NCBI GenBank assembly: GCA_036345935.2
Contig: JADWOT020000515.1
Coordinates: 39,320 to 103,319, forward strand
DNA: 64,000 nucleotides
From: Taenia hydatigena
Lineage: Eukaryota > Platyhelminthes > Cestoda > Cyclophyllidea > Taeniidae
Direction of reading: 5' to 3'
Made by a program: the position numbers and the translations under genes. The notes beneath the pieces were generated by a model. That model searched no databases, had not been told where the DNA came from, and saw only the letters and a program-made list of their open reading frames with translations. Shown one piece after another: positions 34,951 to 48,479 of the stretch; the stretch's first letter is position 1, and each line of letters begins with the position of its first letter.

Positions 34951-35163
34951 TCACCTTGTTCGGTCACACAATTTTCTGATGGTATACTGTATTAGCTAGA
35001 GACAGAAGTGCAAATATTGCAGAGGTGTCAGTAATGCGCATGGGTCCCCTCTATGTTAGACACTTGCCTTCAATAACCGCAACCACCATTCCCTTTTTTG
35101 CCGCTCCTGCTTAATTTTCCTTAATCCATTTTTGCAAAAGTGATAGTGGTGAGGTTTGTATTA

Positions 35164-35176
35164 GGGGGGGGGGGGG
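35164..35176 (+). repeat. Homopolymer, 13 G
   Basis: A run of 13 consecutive G. The exact length in the genome may differ because such runs are error-prone in sequencing. Confidence 0.9.
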
Positions 35177-35457
35177 TAGGCTCCAGTATCTTCTTTTCTT
35201 AGACCTAATAATCAAACGGTGCAGAGACGTGGCACCCAATAACTGGAAATTAGCAATACGTGGATGCCCTCGTTGCAGATGAGCTGTCTTCTCCCAAGGA
35301 TAATTACTCAATCCACAAGCTTCATGCGGTCGGAGGCTAAATCCAAGCGTGGCGATTCGGCGCTGCATCAAATAACTATTACTACCCGCTATTTGTGCAA
35401 TTTTTTTGCATTGGAGATTGTATGGCTATGCGACCATTCTCTTTCTCCCGCCAACAG

Positions 35458-35541
35458 AGGTTTAACCCGCCAAGCGGAATTAGTGAGACGGAACTCTCAA
35501 TGGGAATGGATTTTGCTGCCAAGGCTCCCCACAGGTTTCAG
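35458..35541 (+). CDS. Weak internal exon candidate
   Basis: Acceptor ccattctctttctcccgccaacag-like (strong tract) and donor TTCAG|gtagtc bound 84 nt. The phase-0 frame contains NPPSGISETELSMGMDFAA; a second frame is also open. No neighbours in phase. Confidence 0.28.
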
Positions 35542-35545
35542 GTAG

Positions 35546-38500
35546 TCGAATAAGTTCCCACTCGTGTTTGTCAACTTCAGTTGTTAATCAGCATGCACTA
35601 CCTGTATGTAGGAGTTGAATTTTTAATCCAGTACACATTAGTTTCGATTCAATGCATCGCTTTGCGTGGAAAAAATCTGAACCTCGGGTGTCCCTACTTT
35701 TGATATAAATCATCATCATTCTAAGCAATGTTGTTTTAATTAAGTTGACAATAATCATTCTATTTTATGCCTACTATTCAAAACTGAACAAGGCGCCTTC
35801 TTCCATAACCAACCCCAGGCCCCTTAAAGTTGATGCCACCTTGATGCGTATGACTCTGTAGCACAATGCATATTTGAAGTCGAAACGTTTTATTTCAACT
35901 CAACAAGTAACGACAAAGTGTAGCAATAGATGCATTTAAAGAAGGCTCAGCAACACCTTACCTTTGTCATTATGATCTACGCAATCAATCCACGGAAGTC
36001 ACCCATTCCAGTGTCATTTTTATCTAGTTGCCACACAATTGCGCTGATGCAAAAGATCGAATCTCACAGGAAGGAAGAGACATGTCTCATTGTAGTAAAG
36101 AAGCAATGGAACCAAAATGAAATGCGGTTGGAAGTACAAATGCGATCATGAACCACTGTTACCTCCAAGCCTCAATCTGCACTAACAAACGTAATCCCTG
36201 CCTACAACAAGGGCTTTAGGAATGTAGAAACGCACAGCATTGCGCCATACTTTGCAGACTCCCAACGGTTTCGGCACAGATTCATCAGCCAGCACCGACC
36301 ACCGAAATGTACCTTAGCAGCAGTGTTGCGTCGGAGGCGCAGCACATATAACCTCCGTAGACTGGAAGAGAGGAAGGGCTAGCACGCAATTTTAAGTGCC
36401 TTTTCGTCTTCCCCACTTTTCTTGGTACCACTCGGAGCTTCCATCCATTCAGTCACTCACTGCCACACGGGCTAACAAAACAGAGCCGAAGAAAGATCTC
36501 GTACATGCAGAAGCAGAATGTGTCAAGGAACAGCAGTCACAATCTCCACGAAGTTATGAATTAATCTGACCATTTTAATTTAAGAATCGAGACTTAGTCA
36601 AATAGTAGGATAGCATTCAAAGCAAAATATTAACTGCCTTAGCTTGCGTTTGCTTAACTTGTACCTACTGAAGTTGCTAAAGACGCACTTAGCTCGTCAA
36701 TGGGAAAGCGAACACTAAATTACCACCATCACCAAAATCACGATTGATTTTGCCAACATGGATAGCAGCACGATTCAGATATCGTATCATTTACCACACA
36801 GACAAAGGTTAAGACCTTAGGAAACGATAATTATTTTTCGCCTAAAGGGGGTTCATTGAGGTGGTTAAGACTCAAAACATATCTAAACAACTAGCGAATT
36901 AATGCTCACTCCTATATGAACAGGGTATGAGGCAATATCGGAGGGCACTTTGGCATTTACTACCAATTAGTCTAACCAAGATCAAGTTCTAGACCGTCTG
37001 TAACAATAAGTGATGCCAAATCCTTATAATGTGGTCGACTTTCCAACGATTTGTCCCCATGAATTTCAAATACGGCATATTGAAATAAAGCCATTGCAGC
37101 AAAAGAAAGGCGAAAAATGTTTTAGTGGGCGAGATCGCTTTTGCTCCATTTCTAGGAAATAATCTACTTAAATCGGTTAAAAAAAAACATTTGCACTGGA
37201 GTGCCGCAGATGGTTGAGCAGCAGCATGTTGAAATGAGATAAGGTTGACTCTGCCGGTGATCAGGTATTAGATGAGTTCGCAATGTACGTTTATGTGAAC
37301 CAACACTGCAAACACCAATCCACCATCACATCACGAACAAAATGGCATCGCAGGAAGCAGCAATGTAGCGTCCATACTGGCAAATCCGTTTTCTGCGGTG
37401 ACTGCTAGTCTAATGCTAGCTGTCTACAAAACAGTCCAGTTCTTGTCAAACAACAGTTTCAAGCATACACTTTTGACCAGATAATCCGTTTCAGTTAGAA
37501 GTCTACTGCCACACTCGATCGCTGCTGCAATCAACTTCGTTGCCTGTATAAATAGGGGAATAAATTAAACAAGGCAAGCAAGAAAAAAGTTAATTCATCC
37601 AACTTTGTATCTAAAAGAATGGTCTTACTAAAATCGCACCAAAATCAACGCGCGTGGAGTCGAAAGTGGAGAGAGACAGGGTAGAAACTAACCATCCAAA
37701 ACGTCCGAATTGATAGCAAAAGCGAGATTTGTACTTAAGATCGGGTACACTTTCCTTCGCTATCTTCTAGTTTGTATTAAAATGGATATGGCTTTTCAGT
37801 TATCACCCTCGTAGGTTGCATTAGCACTACCAACCAAGGTCCTCCTGCCTATGCATGATCAACACATGGACTAACACAATACCTCGTGCGGTTAACTGGA
37901 GCAAACTAAATAATTATGAAGAAGCAAAGGATGGAAAGCGCTAGTGGTACAGGCTTCTAAAGAACATGCAATCAAGAGGTAACAGTTGACACGATCCTAG
38001 GCATAAGATTCAGCATTGCGATTAATAATCCTCATGAGGAGTGCATAAAAACTCAACTCCTTTTTACGACCTACCACAAGATCCCGACAACCAGCAATAA
38101 GGCACACACATGGAGTTCAGTATAGCGCTAAAAATTAAAAACACGTGTACATTAAAGGCACCTATTTGTGCGAATTGCTAGGAGGCGGAGAACCACAGGG
38201 AGTGCTGAAAAATGTCCCAAGGAGGAATCGGCTGAAGTTAAACTGACGTGGTAAATCCCTTCTAACTTCTGCTACCTCGTCCAAGCAGACCAATTGTAGA
38301 GGCAAAGAGTAATGACAGAATAACACTAAAAGCAGCTATGGAAGCCGAGTAAATAAAGCAGTTGTATCTAAACGGAATCAATTAATTGCACTCACACAGG
38401 GCCGTCAGCTTCTCAATTAATGCAGCCATCAGTCTAATCAAAGGCAACATAAACAGCTGCAAGTTGGGATTGTCACCATGACTACTAGAAGAGGGGATGG

Positions 38501-38890
38501 GATGGCTGAGCTTCCAGTGACTGTTACCAAGACGATGAAGTGGTGATATGTGCGACCGTGGTTTGAAGTAGGATAGAGAGACGCAACACCCAAATGTACG
38601 AAGTCTTCTTTAAATTGATTCTCAGGCTCTCCCTACTAGGAGTCACTGCAGGCAAAACGGTAAGCAATTAACATGACCAACCTGCTGATCGATTGAACCG
38701 TTCGCCAAAGAAATAACAGTTTTGTAGGGACACCTGCTGGCACACGCTTAAACACTAACATCACCAAAATTAAAATGACAGATTTGTTTAACACCAACAG
38801 CAACGCTACTGCTATTCCATAATCAATCACCATGACCATAGCAAATACAAGACAGAAAATCAAGTTTGCACAACATTCTTAACAATAGCC
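35546..38890. other. No supported gene
   Basis: Repeat-like AT-rich DNA. Frames at 35930-36151 (plus) and 38636-38863 (minus, hydrophobic) have no splice signals. No recognised motif. Confidence 0.4.
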
Positions 38891-38899
38891 ATAAAGCAA

Positions 38900-40850
38900 T
38901 CGCAAACGGGTTCCTCAAAGACCGAAAATTCCTCTAATTAGCAAAAAATGCAGTTCACACTCGATGCCCTTCTCAATACTACGCAAGCAGTGCTTAAATT
39001 TGTGCTTTTACTTCAAGATTCTGCATCAAAAGCATTCAACAAGGACAATAGTTTGCAAGCATCTTAGAAAGGAAACGAGCTGCTAAGATGCAAACCGAAT
39101 CAATTCTGGATCACTACGAATAAGAAACAGTGCATCTACACGCGCGAGCCCTCCTAGCTTTCATTTCCAACAGGGACTCCCTAAATATTAGTCACATCTA
39201 AACTGTGACATTTCATAACGAAAATTACATCGAGCACTTGCAAAAGGTTGCAAGCCACTAACAGTCTGAGCAAATTTGAATCGAAGCGGAGAAGAAAGAG
39301 CATAGCTACAGTCTGCAGCTTTCTGAGCCCATTCTGCAAACAAGGGCTCCCTAAACATCACCACAGCCAAACTGTAATTCTTAATTACGAATAATGACAC
39401 CCAAGACTAAGCAATTCTACATCAATATAGGTTAAAATATCGCATTCACAGACCTTGGACCTTTAAGTCACCATTTGCAAATAAAGGCTTCTAAAATGTC
39501 AGGCATGGCGAAACTAGCATATTTAATGACTGCTGCAACTACAAGTAAAAACAAAGCGAATCGAGCAAATGCACCAAAGATAAGGCAAGTACAGGCTGAA
39601 GCAGAAAGAGTAGCAAAATGCGTTAAGCACGAGAAAAAGCTTTTAAAGTCTAATTCTTAATAAACACAAATTAGGAAATTAAACAGATTAAGGCAATATA
39701 AACAAGTTATTTTCAATTTCTTTTAAAATAAAGCTTGAAACGCAACAATTAAATCGACACTAGTTAGTTCGAGACCATCAAAAAAAGTACAAAGGCAAAA
39801 TGTGCACATTTACTATTTTAATCAAGACGAAATCGAAAAGGGATTAACAAGAGCCCAGCGATGTAGTTCAGTTATTTCCGGTTAATTTTTTCACAGAAAA
39901 TTCAATTAACGTTGACCGATACTAAAGCGACATTACCTAAATCGAGAAAAGATTGCAACCCGTAAAAGGTCGCATATTCTCGATCCTTAAAGGGCTTAAT
40001 AAAAGGTGACTAAAAGGGACGACGCTACCATAATACGGCTAATTTTGATTTCTTTCCTAGCACAAACTCAACACATATCGCATGGGACAAGAGCGGCAGT
40101 ACCTAATTCGAGAACATCAGGGAACACTAACAGTATAAGAGGAGTAGAAGACTGCCCTTTCTGCGATATGACTCAGCTATTTCTGGTTCCTTTGGCAAAA
40201 TAAAATTCAAGCGCATCGAAAGAAACCCAAGCGGTAGTACTTAAGTCGGGAACACCAGAAAACAGTAACAGTAAACGAGAGGTCACAAGGTTCGTTTTCT
40301 CATCAAGTCTGAATCAAAAGGAATAAAATCAAGCGCGTCGAGTTAAATAATTTCATTACCGCCTAACTTGGGAACATCGTATGCATTTCCATAAGTGAAG
40401 AGGCCACGGATTTCATATTTTGGTCATGGCTAAATCAGAAATAATATCCCCGAGAACAATGACTGCATCCAACTATTTTCGTTCCTTTTCCCAAACGAAA
40501 CTCGTGACGCTTCGACCGACTTAGTGGTCACTGCTTAAATCGAGAACTTAAGAATATATTCCCACTAGACAAGAGGCCACAGAATTTCTTTTCCGGTCAA
40601 GGATGAAATCAAAGTCGATGGGTTGGGGTGAAGTAGTATAGTACACATACTTTTGGTTCCATTCGCAACCAATCTCGATACCTGCCGAGCAGAACTAAGT
40701 CATCACTGTATGGCTTGAAAATTTCACGAAATACTTACTCAAGACATGAAACCGTAGAGTGCCTTTCTTGGGTGAGCTAAAATTATATCAAGCTTACGGA
40801 TATAGCGTAACCAGTTTACGTTCCTTCTACCCATAACAATTTGGCACTGA
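38900..40850 (+). repeat. Degenerate tandem array, unit about 170 bp
   Basis: Two anchors recur. Variants of agggctccct occur at about 39172, 39343 and 39483. Variants of (t)cgagaac occur at about 39771, 39942, 40109, 40246, 40371, 40541 and 40709. Most intervals are 167-172 bp; shorter ones fit deletions. Some units carry a cagctttct...gcaaac core like dispersed repeat R1, so this may be an expanded or decayed R1 internal array. The 61-65 codon frames inside it are accidental. Confidence 0.6.
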
Positions 40851-42930
40851 TTAAATGATTGTATCAAAAGCAATTGAAAAAGACCAAAAGATGCAGAATT
40901 TGAAACCTAAACAGGGCTGACAGAAAACTATATCAACAGTCGGAACTTGTCCAGATCATTTGTGGATCAAATCATAATAAAAATGAAAGCAGCGTAGCTA
41001 GTGCTTTATCTTTCCTTCAGTTCCTGATAATTCAGCTTGCACACTCATGCATGCATGCACCGATGTAAACTGACATTTCTTTCCATAACGATAGAACGAC
41101 GACATCAGCTGATTTATGGTTTCATTCCATTTCACTTCGTCTTGAAGCCGCTGTACTTCAAATCCGTATCTCTTAAATACTTTGAGTTCACTAATGCTCC
41201 CTACGTAGCCTACAGGCCTTGAAAACGACAAGCAAATAAGTTAACTTTAAGACTTGTTTTCCAAAAAAGTGCTAATAGCGGTCGAGTTGTGCCTTCTAGA
41301 TATTAGTTCCACAACTTATACTTATTTTGTTTTTGAATGGTGTATGGTGCATTTAGTTTGATCCTTATATTCCGCTTGATCAAATAATAAAGGCATGTTT
41401 CAAACTCGAAGACATTAAATAGTGTACTCATGTAGCCATATTTTTCGAATTTCTTTTGCACCTTTATGCATTCGCTTATTCATATAGGATGCAAAGGCAA
41501 CGGCCTTTATTCTATTGTGCCCAATATCACCACTGCAGTGTTCCGAGATTTCCTCGAAGGCAAAAGAAGACACAATGAGCAAGCAGAAATTATATATTTT
41601 TGTACAGAAAGGAACCTGCGCTGCCGGCATAACTTAGAAACCTTCTCATAGCGGTTGTCAGCATGGTGTGGGCCGGCTGAGTGCTTAACTGCCACACCCA
41701 CTAAGTCGCTTAGCCTGCAAACGTAAATGAGATAACAGACCCCTTGAGAGCCAACGCAAACATGATTGTACGCCCAACCGGCTTGAATGTGAAGGGTGTG
41801 GAGGTGAGTGGAAAAGTCATGGTACCCAGAACTACGACTAACCTTTTTGCGAAAGACAGTGCTTTGTTCCATATCTTACACGTGATTACACGTCATGTCA
41901 GATGACTTGTGGCAGGTTACATTTTCATAGCACAAGATCTCGCGCACCGTCCCACGTAGATTTGAGTGCAGACGATAGTCTATTCAACGGTCTATCATTA
42001 TATGCATTTGCAGGAGTTATTGAGGGTGGAATAAAGCATGCGCGTGAATGTGAGAGCTAAAAATCGGAGAACAAAATAAGGGATGAGGAGGAGGACGAAG
42101 GGGAGGAAGGGAAAAAGCTTTGATGCTAATGCCCATTTCTCTGGGCTGCTTCCATCTTGGCAAATTAAGAAGCAAATGCTATGGGGCAGACGATCGCATA
42201 GCTCTTGTTGAATATCTTTGTTTGACGATTTGTAATAATCGCATTTTGCAAATGCAACCACTTCTAGGGTTTTGGTCAGTTGACCAGTAGCATGTAACTA
42301 CACTAATGCGAAAGTTACATAACCACTTGTCTGCTGAGAAAAACGGCTTACATTTGTGCTTACCACCCTCCTACCGTGCTTTCAAACAAGGACGGGTTAG
42401 ATTGTTTGCATCCACCCCCGTGATCCGCTAATTGGAGAAGCTTGATGGTGTCGTTTCGTTTAAAACGACTTGAACAAACCCTAGCTTGATCGCGTCAGCT
42501 AGATATTTGAGCCGCCAGCTTAAATGACCTTCTTTTATTTACATGGAATCTGATATTTCCTTTCCTAGAGAGGTCTACACAGACGGCCTCACTGCCTAAA
42601 TATAGATCGATATAGCACAGAGCAGGTTGAGTCAACGCAATCTTATGTAGAGCGGCACGGATTATCTTGGCCTAGACTCAGCTGGTTCATGGTGTCTGAA
42701 GACCAATAGAAGTAGTGGTGAAGTGTTGTTGGCGCAACAATGGATTCTTATTTCACGGCAGCGATTTTAGAAGTCCAGATTCGTTTCGGATGCCCCTTGC
42801 AGGTTTAATTGACAGAGTGGCGCCAAAAATGTGTTGACTATCAGCAATAGGAAGCGTATAGAAAAAAGTGGTGCAAGGGATACATAAACTGGTCAAAAAT
42901 TTAGTAGTTTTCTTTAAAGAAAATCGTATT
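40851..42930. other. No confident gene
   Basis: A minus frame near 42105-42268 (CDYYKSSNKDIQQELCDRL) follows an acceptor-like ccctag but has no donor. A plus segment 41736-41806 ends at a good donor GTGGAG|gtgagt but has a poor acceptor. Neither is called. Confidence 0.35.
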
Positions 42931-42939
42931 GTGACGGCA

Positions 42940-44060
42940 TCGCCTAAATTTGATGGCTACTCCTCCTCCGACATCTCTCACTTACCACTCACCCAAACAG
43001 ACAATGATGGTGAAACCCCGCATGATGCTATCCACATCGAGGCTGAAAAGAATAGCATGATTGAAGAGAAATCTTTATAAAACTACTCAGTAGTGCTGTT
43101 GGGTGTGAAACATGATGAAGTTAATCGGTTTCTAGCTGCGGAAACAACAAAGACTTCTTTAGTGACTAATCCGGCAGATCCTTCTAGGTCCAGGTGGAAT
43201 TCAGGCTCTGAAAGTGTAGCAGAGTAATCACGGAAAAATGGCAATGAAGAGACAGGGAGAGAAGAAGAGTCCTTACAGATACTTGCTATGGCTAGGCTAA
43301 AAAATGCTACGGGAAGAATTTGGGCTCAATTCGGGCAAATTAATGTTCTGATTGCACTCCCACTATTATTGATCTTTAAGCACCAAAAGCGCCTTGTTGG
43401 TTATGTAACCGCCATGCTGCCTAGCTAATTACCGCATTAGCCGTACTTCAGTAATTTGTGTAGTTGGGTTGCTGATGCTTCAAACCCCTATTACAAATTG
43501 TATCGAGCTTAGGTTTTCATGGTCCAATCTCTGCGCTCTTAGGCTCAAGCCAAAGCATCTCTTTGTCTCACTTGCACCGCTCTAAACATAACTGTTGCAG
43601 CATAAATGTATGACACAAGGTCGCATAAATTGAGGTAGGGACTGAAATTATTTCAAACGCAGGACGACACAAAATTGGCTGACACAGTTGTGGGCACGAC
43701 TGTGTTAAAGTGCAGTTCGCAGAGAAGATAGCAGATTTTACACTAAGTAGGGCTATAAAAATCAGTGTCGACCAAGTCTTCTCAGGATGTGTTTGGGCCG
43801 GAGGAGACATTCTAACCCCATCCAAAGGTGTGATTCTTTACTTGGATGTTGTCATACCTTGAATTTTGCACTCAGTTTACAAAGCGAAACTTAGGTACAG
43901 ATTTCTTGTAAATGGGCCTACTAGGCGGCAGAATGTTTAGCATTCTGAACTGAGTAAAGGAAAACTCTGGTGTCTGGATGACACATCATGTCATCGGATT
44001 GATTACAGTGCAGTAGTTCATAAAGGCGACAAATAGGTAGGCGCTGGTTAAGACTGCGTA
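42940..44060 (+). repeat. Dispersed repeat R6, copy 2
   Basis: Partner of 31400-32620. The 70-codon frame at 42868-43080 overlaps its 5' end and is matched, out of frame, by the other copy, which argues against it being a gene. Confidence 0.65.
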
Positions 44061-44297
44061 GTGTTAATCAAGCAAACATCCGGTCACGATCATGTCGGTG
44101 TCGCAATTCTTACACAACCTTTGTTTAGCCAGGCGCGCACAGCAAAGACATGTTCTAGTGACTGTTTTCACTTTATCGTCCTAACTAAGTTTTTCCTTCT
44201 GTTGTTTCCTGATTGGCGCACTTCTCAAGATTACTACCCTTCGATGACTGCCTTAAGTATATGCAACAATTGTGTCTAATGTCTATCTCATCGTCAC

Positions 44298-47006
44298 CTC
44301 TGAAGCGTCTTCGCTCTCTGCTACGATCCCAGTACTTATTATCGTACAAGAATACGTCAGATACCTCGACGACTGAGGAAGGCCTATAGTGCACGGCCTT
44401 GACAATGCAAATTTTTCGCTCACGCAGCTATTATTATACATATTCCAATTTAAAAACCTTGAAATAAACTGACTACATCAATGTTCGCATTGAAATCCTA
44501 TAAATTCCAACAGTCAGCTTCATTGAATAATGGTGACTTCCTTGTGCCATGCTGCACCGCACAACCTCAAAAAATGAGAATGTCATGCTTCATTCTACAA
44601 CCCTGTCCTTATTCTCTACGCTGCATCCTTTTGATGCATTTTGAGATTTTGTATCCTTATCTTAATTTTCCAACATTTTAATGAAAATCCAGCTTTGTGT
44701 GTAGCAGTGACCAGAATAAAAACGATGGCACTAATAAAAGCAGTATGCTTGTCTTAAGTCAAACACATACTTTCTCGCAGAGCTAATAGCTGCTAAGTTT
44801 AGGCGGCCCGCCGCAGAACTCTAGAAAGCAAACAAGCAGGTTGTAATCATTGTACTTAAAAATGCGCGTATAAATGAATAAAATACCTAGTGACTTATAA
44901 ATACACGCATAAATGTTAATAATATGGCATTTCCGTGGTGACATCTAAGTTATCTAAACTACCGCTGGGGTATAAATTAACTTGGTGAAACATGATGCTT
45001 GCCTTTCCATATCCATCAAGCATTCTTACTTAGTTTTACACAGTCTCAAAATCCCTTTTAAAATCGTTGCAATTTGCATAATTATGTTCTGCGTATTGAA
45101 CTTCTTACCCTGCTAAGATATCAGCTTAAAGTAGGAAGGCAATATCTTCAAGTAAGCATCACTGAAAACTTACGAGTTTCGCTCACAGAATAGCGTATGT
45201 TCGCATTCTGCCAAACACATTGCGCCAAATGTCTACAAAACAGAGAAACCTAAGGAGTCACAACATGCACTCATTACAAAAATAAGTTCGTCAAAGGAAC
45301 ACTCACGGATATGGTGCGAGCGCATATGATCTAACATCGCTTCGAACCTAGAATAGCCTGAAAAGCATTCTGTACAGTAAAAGCGCACCTCCAAATTCGC
45401 CATTCTTTGGGCTGAAGCATTGTATAACAAAGAAAAATTTAGAAGTTTGTGTGGGAAGTCAAAGCTTCGGCTGGAGAGCAGTCCACGCAGGAAATTATAG
45501 TTAAGGGTTAACAAATGCTCACTCACCAATATGCGTTCCGATGAAATGACTGAGAAGCAAAGAGAAGGTTGCGAATTGATCGAGGCACACATGGCATACA
45601 TTGTGTTCCCAGACTGTTGCGAGGATCAAAGGAAGTTTTACGACATGTAAGAATGCATGTGGTAAAAGTGGAAAGATTTAATAAGTTTCCTTACTTTTCT
45701 GATGCCATAAGAGCCTCCCGTAGGATCTGTGAGACGTTTGGCAAATCGGACAATGCAGTTCCAAGGTGACTAAAATGCACCATGCATGCGCAAAAGAGGA
45801 GGCTAAGATCGTAAAGCAATTTACTTGATTCGACCCTTCATTGCGCATCTCATCGTTATTCAGATTAAATCAGAGTTGCTTTACTTACTACATTTTATTT
45901 ATGCAGCAACCTGATGCAAAACTAGTAGGCATAAGCACATATACTTATTCACAAATGCATGAGTGCATTTGCACAGAGACATGCATCTAAAAATGAGAAA
46001 TGTCTACCATGATGCTCGCGAATTAAATGCTCAAGGCCTGAGACAACGTTGGTGAACACGGCAGAGCAAGTTGTACAAACGTAGAAAAACATTCCAACGG
46101 TGGAACTGGCAGGTTGTGAAAAAACTTGCGAAAGAACTTGTGTTGAATTCAACGGATAGGAAAGTGGTCTTCCCGGATCTGTTTTCAGCATAACATGTAA
46201 TCAAAACGCGGAGGAGCAGAACTCGTAAGCAGGACCAAAATTTGAGCAACAAGATCATGTAATTAAGGTTCATCGTAATGTAAAGAATTTTTTTGCTAGG
46301 AGCTCTAGTTAAAGACTTATTAAGAATTACACTTCCTTCTTTTAGAGGATGAAAAGGTGTTTGCAATAATGGTTTTAATGCACCGCGCATTTTTCAGAAG
46401 GATATTTTAGTATGCTTGACCGAGACCCACATTATTTTTGCCATTAGATGGAAAATACTGTTCACTAATCCATAACGTGTGTAGGCGAAATCAAAATCAT
46501 AAAATGTTTCTACGAGCAAAATAACGTTTGTGATTATTGGAGATGTCTTTGATCCGCTCAAAAGCTCTAAACCCCTTGCATCTGCCCTGCAACGGGATGG
46601 GAGCGCATCCCGGACTCTTGACTAAGCGTGTATAATACTTGTATTCATCAAGCAATCAAGGATATGATAAATTCAAAATAATGCCCATAATCTTGCGGAC
46701 GAATTACCAACGATAGCTGAACAAATGGCAAGTCGGCGGAAATCGTTGCATCCAATGAAGAGCGAAGCCACTCGTTAAATCCTGACTTAGTTTATATTTG
46801 TTTGGATTAATATTTAGTACTAAGCCAATACGGCACATTTCTAGTGGTTTGCACTTTGTGACCCTCACTGCGTCAAATGCTTTTCGATGCTAGAAAAATC
46901 TGCACTTGATAGCGTCAAGCTGAAGTTATGTGCGTCTAGAATGATTTCTTGCCATCTGCCTGCAATAAATTTTAAGAAGCCAGAACTACAACCATGTTTT
47001 AAGTTC
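44298..47006 (-). CDS. C2H2 zinc-finger protein, partial gene
   Basis: Exons 46869-47006 (acceptor atttatttgccatacag, donor CGCA|gtgagg), 46008-46105 (acceptor ttttttcacaacctgccag, donor CATG|gtagac) and 45307-45411 (acceptor gttatacaatgcttcag, donor ATCC|gtgagt) join in phase. A likely fourth exon, 44298-44383 (donor GAG|gtgacg), also fits. The second exon encodes FYVCTTCSAVF...LEHLIREHH and the third FYCTECFSGYS...LDHMRSHH, each a C-x2-C-x12-H-x3/4-H finger. The fingers are paralogous to each other. C2H2 fingers bind nucleic acid or protein; the target cannot be inferred. The first exon reads GRWQEIILDAHNFSLTLSS. Both gene ends are undetermined; an open frame at 47.27-47.52 kb may be a further 5' exon. 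Confidence 0.62.
45307..45411 (-). CDS. Second zinc-finger exon
   Basis: 105 nt coding for one complete C2H2 finger (C-x2-C-x12-H-x3-H) preceded by QRMANLEVR. The finger ends directly at a consensus donor gtgagt, which places each finger on its own exon. Confidence 0.65.
46008..46105 (-). CDS. First zinc-finger exon
   Basis: 98 nt coding for one C2H2 finger (C-x2-C-x12-H-x4-H) and ending two histidines after the core. If the donor at 46007 is ignored, the frame runs on to a stop at 45949, giving an alternative end. Confidence 0.6.
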
Positions 47007-47519
47007 CTGTATGGCAAATAAATCAAGTAGAAATGGTAGTCGTGAAACTTATTCAAAAATCGACCGGATTTTGAGGTCTTATTCATACTGTATTTTAATT
47101 ATGGCGTGAACAAAGCATTTTTCTTTAATGTAATTTTGCCATGCGTGCTACAGTCGACATAGCTATTTCGGTGGAGTTATTTTAATAAATACTTTTAGAT
47201 CATTCAGACAAAAAAACTGAGTTAAAAACGTCAAGTGACTATTACTAAATTCGGTAACATAATTAAAAACACAAAAGCATCATAAGCACGTGCCATATGC
47301 CTCCATAAAAAAAGAATCAAGGTAGCCCACACACAAGGACAGATCAGAAGTAGCCATAGCTCTTTCTTCCCTTCGTCTTCATAACAGAGAATCATTTGCA
47401 GATATATCCTTGTTAAAGTGTTATGAACTTGATGAAAAAGGCAAAACTTTTCAACTTCATTAATTGTGCATAAATAAGAATCAGGGTCCCGGCCACCATA
47501 AAGTAATGCATGTCCCAAA

Positions 47520-48479
47520 ACTGTGAGAGCATATTATCCAGTATCGAGCATCCGTGTTTTCCTTGCAATATGAAAGCTGCTTTATTCCTATAAGTTACCC
47601 AGAGGACAATCAGACTAATAACGGTGTTTCTTTGATGCATAACAACATTGTGGTTCCGGAGACTCCACTGCACTTTTCTATGCTGACGCATATGTTAACA
47701 AATCGTTCCGAACTTGCATCGCTCACATTCGCTCCTAGCAAAATAGACTCGAGCCATACCACATGAAATAAATTTTACCCTTATTTCTTGGTTATTCTAG
47801 AGATTTAGGGCTTTTTGTTCGAAGTAGCACACGGTCAAAGTTAAACTATTTACCCTGACCACTTCATATCATTTCGTTGTGTCATTGTCTTTTGCACTTT
47901 TTCCTATTCCCTGTCAAAAAGTCTGACGTGAGGCCTGCTTCCACGGGTATGTAGTATGGCACAACCTGCCCCACGCAAAGCTCTGAATCTCAAACCTCAT
48001 ACACGTAATCGTGGTGCAGGAAGGCGACACAACGGTTAAACTTATTGTGAGCTCACCAATAGAATGCTGGTTATTGCAGCGGATACTCGTACAGCACCAA
48101 AATTCCTTTGTTGTTCTAATACATTAGTGATGTCAAGCTTTAATAATTCTCTCATCATTTTTTAAGTAGGTAGGAGAATCCCAAAAATGTCAAAGAATCT
48201 ACAAAGTGCTTAGGAAATGATTTGTTTAGCGCAACACGCAAACAACCAATTCATTTTCTACTTCTTTTAGTCTATTCTGCTTCGCGTTAGCTTAATGTGT
48301 TCTATTCTGTTCTATTCTCCTTTATTTCTCTTCGCTTTTCCTTCTCCTCTACGCATATGGACAAATTGAGTATCACCAGGTGACTATGAAACCTCTGTTA
48401 CCATTGCATCCTCTCAGGCACTTATCTTCTCTCTCACTGCATCTTAACACTAGCAAGCTGCCAAGCCTCAACTATGAAT
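47520..48479. other. No confident gene
   Basis: A plus frame at 47596-47766 ends TGA, with an aataaa motif right behind it and protein-like content, but its acceptor is weak. Pyrimidine-rich sequence lies near 48.3 kb. Confidence 0.3.

Noticed and set aside
38636..38863. Hydrophobic minus frame that could be a membrane protein
   Set aside because: Hydrophobicity follows from the T-rich minus strand of a repeat region; no start context or splice sites.
42868..43080. Protein-like 70-codon frame with an acidic C-terminus
   Set aside because: It overlaps repeat R6, whose other copy at about 31.45-31.6 kb matches it with frame-breaking indels. It also has no ATG start or acceptor.
47596..47766. 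Plus-strand terminal exon followed by aataaa
   Set aside because: Acceptor too weak and the aataaa overlaps the stop region. It lies beside the minus-strand zinc-finger gene without support.
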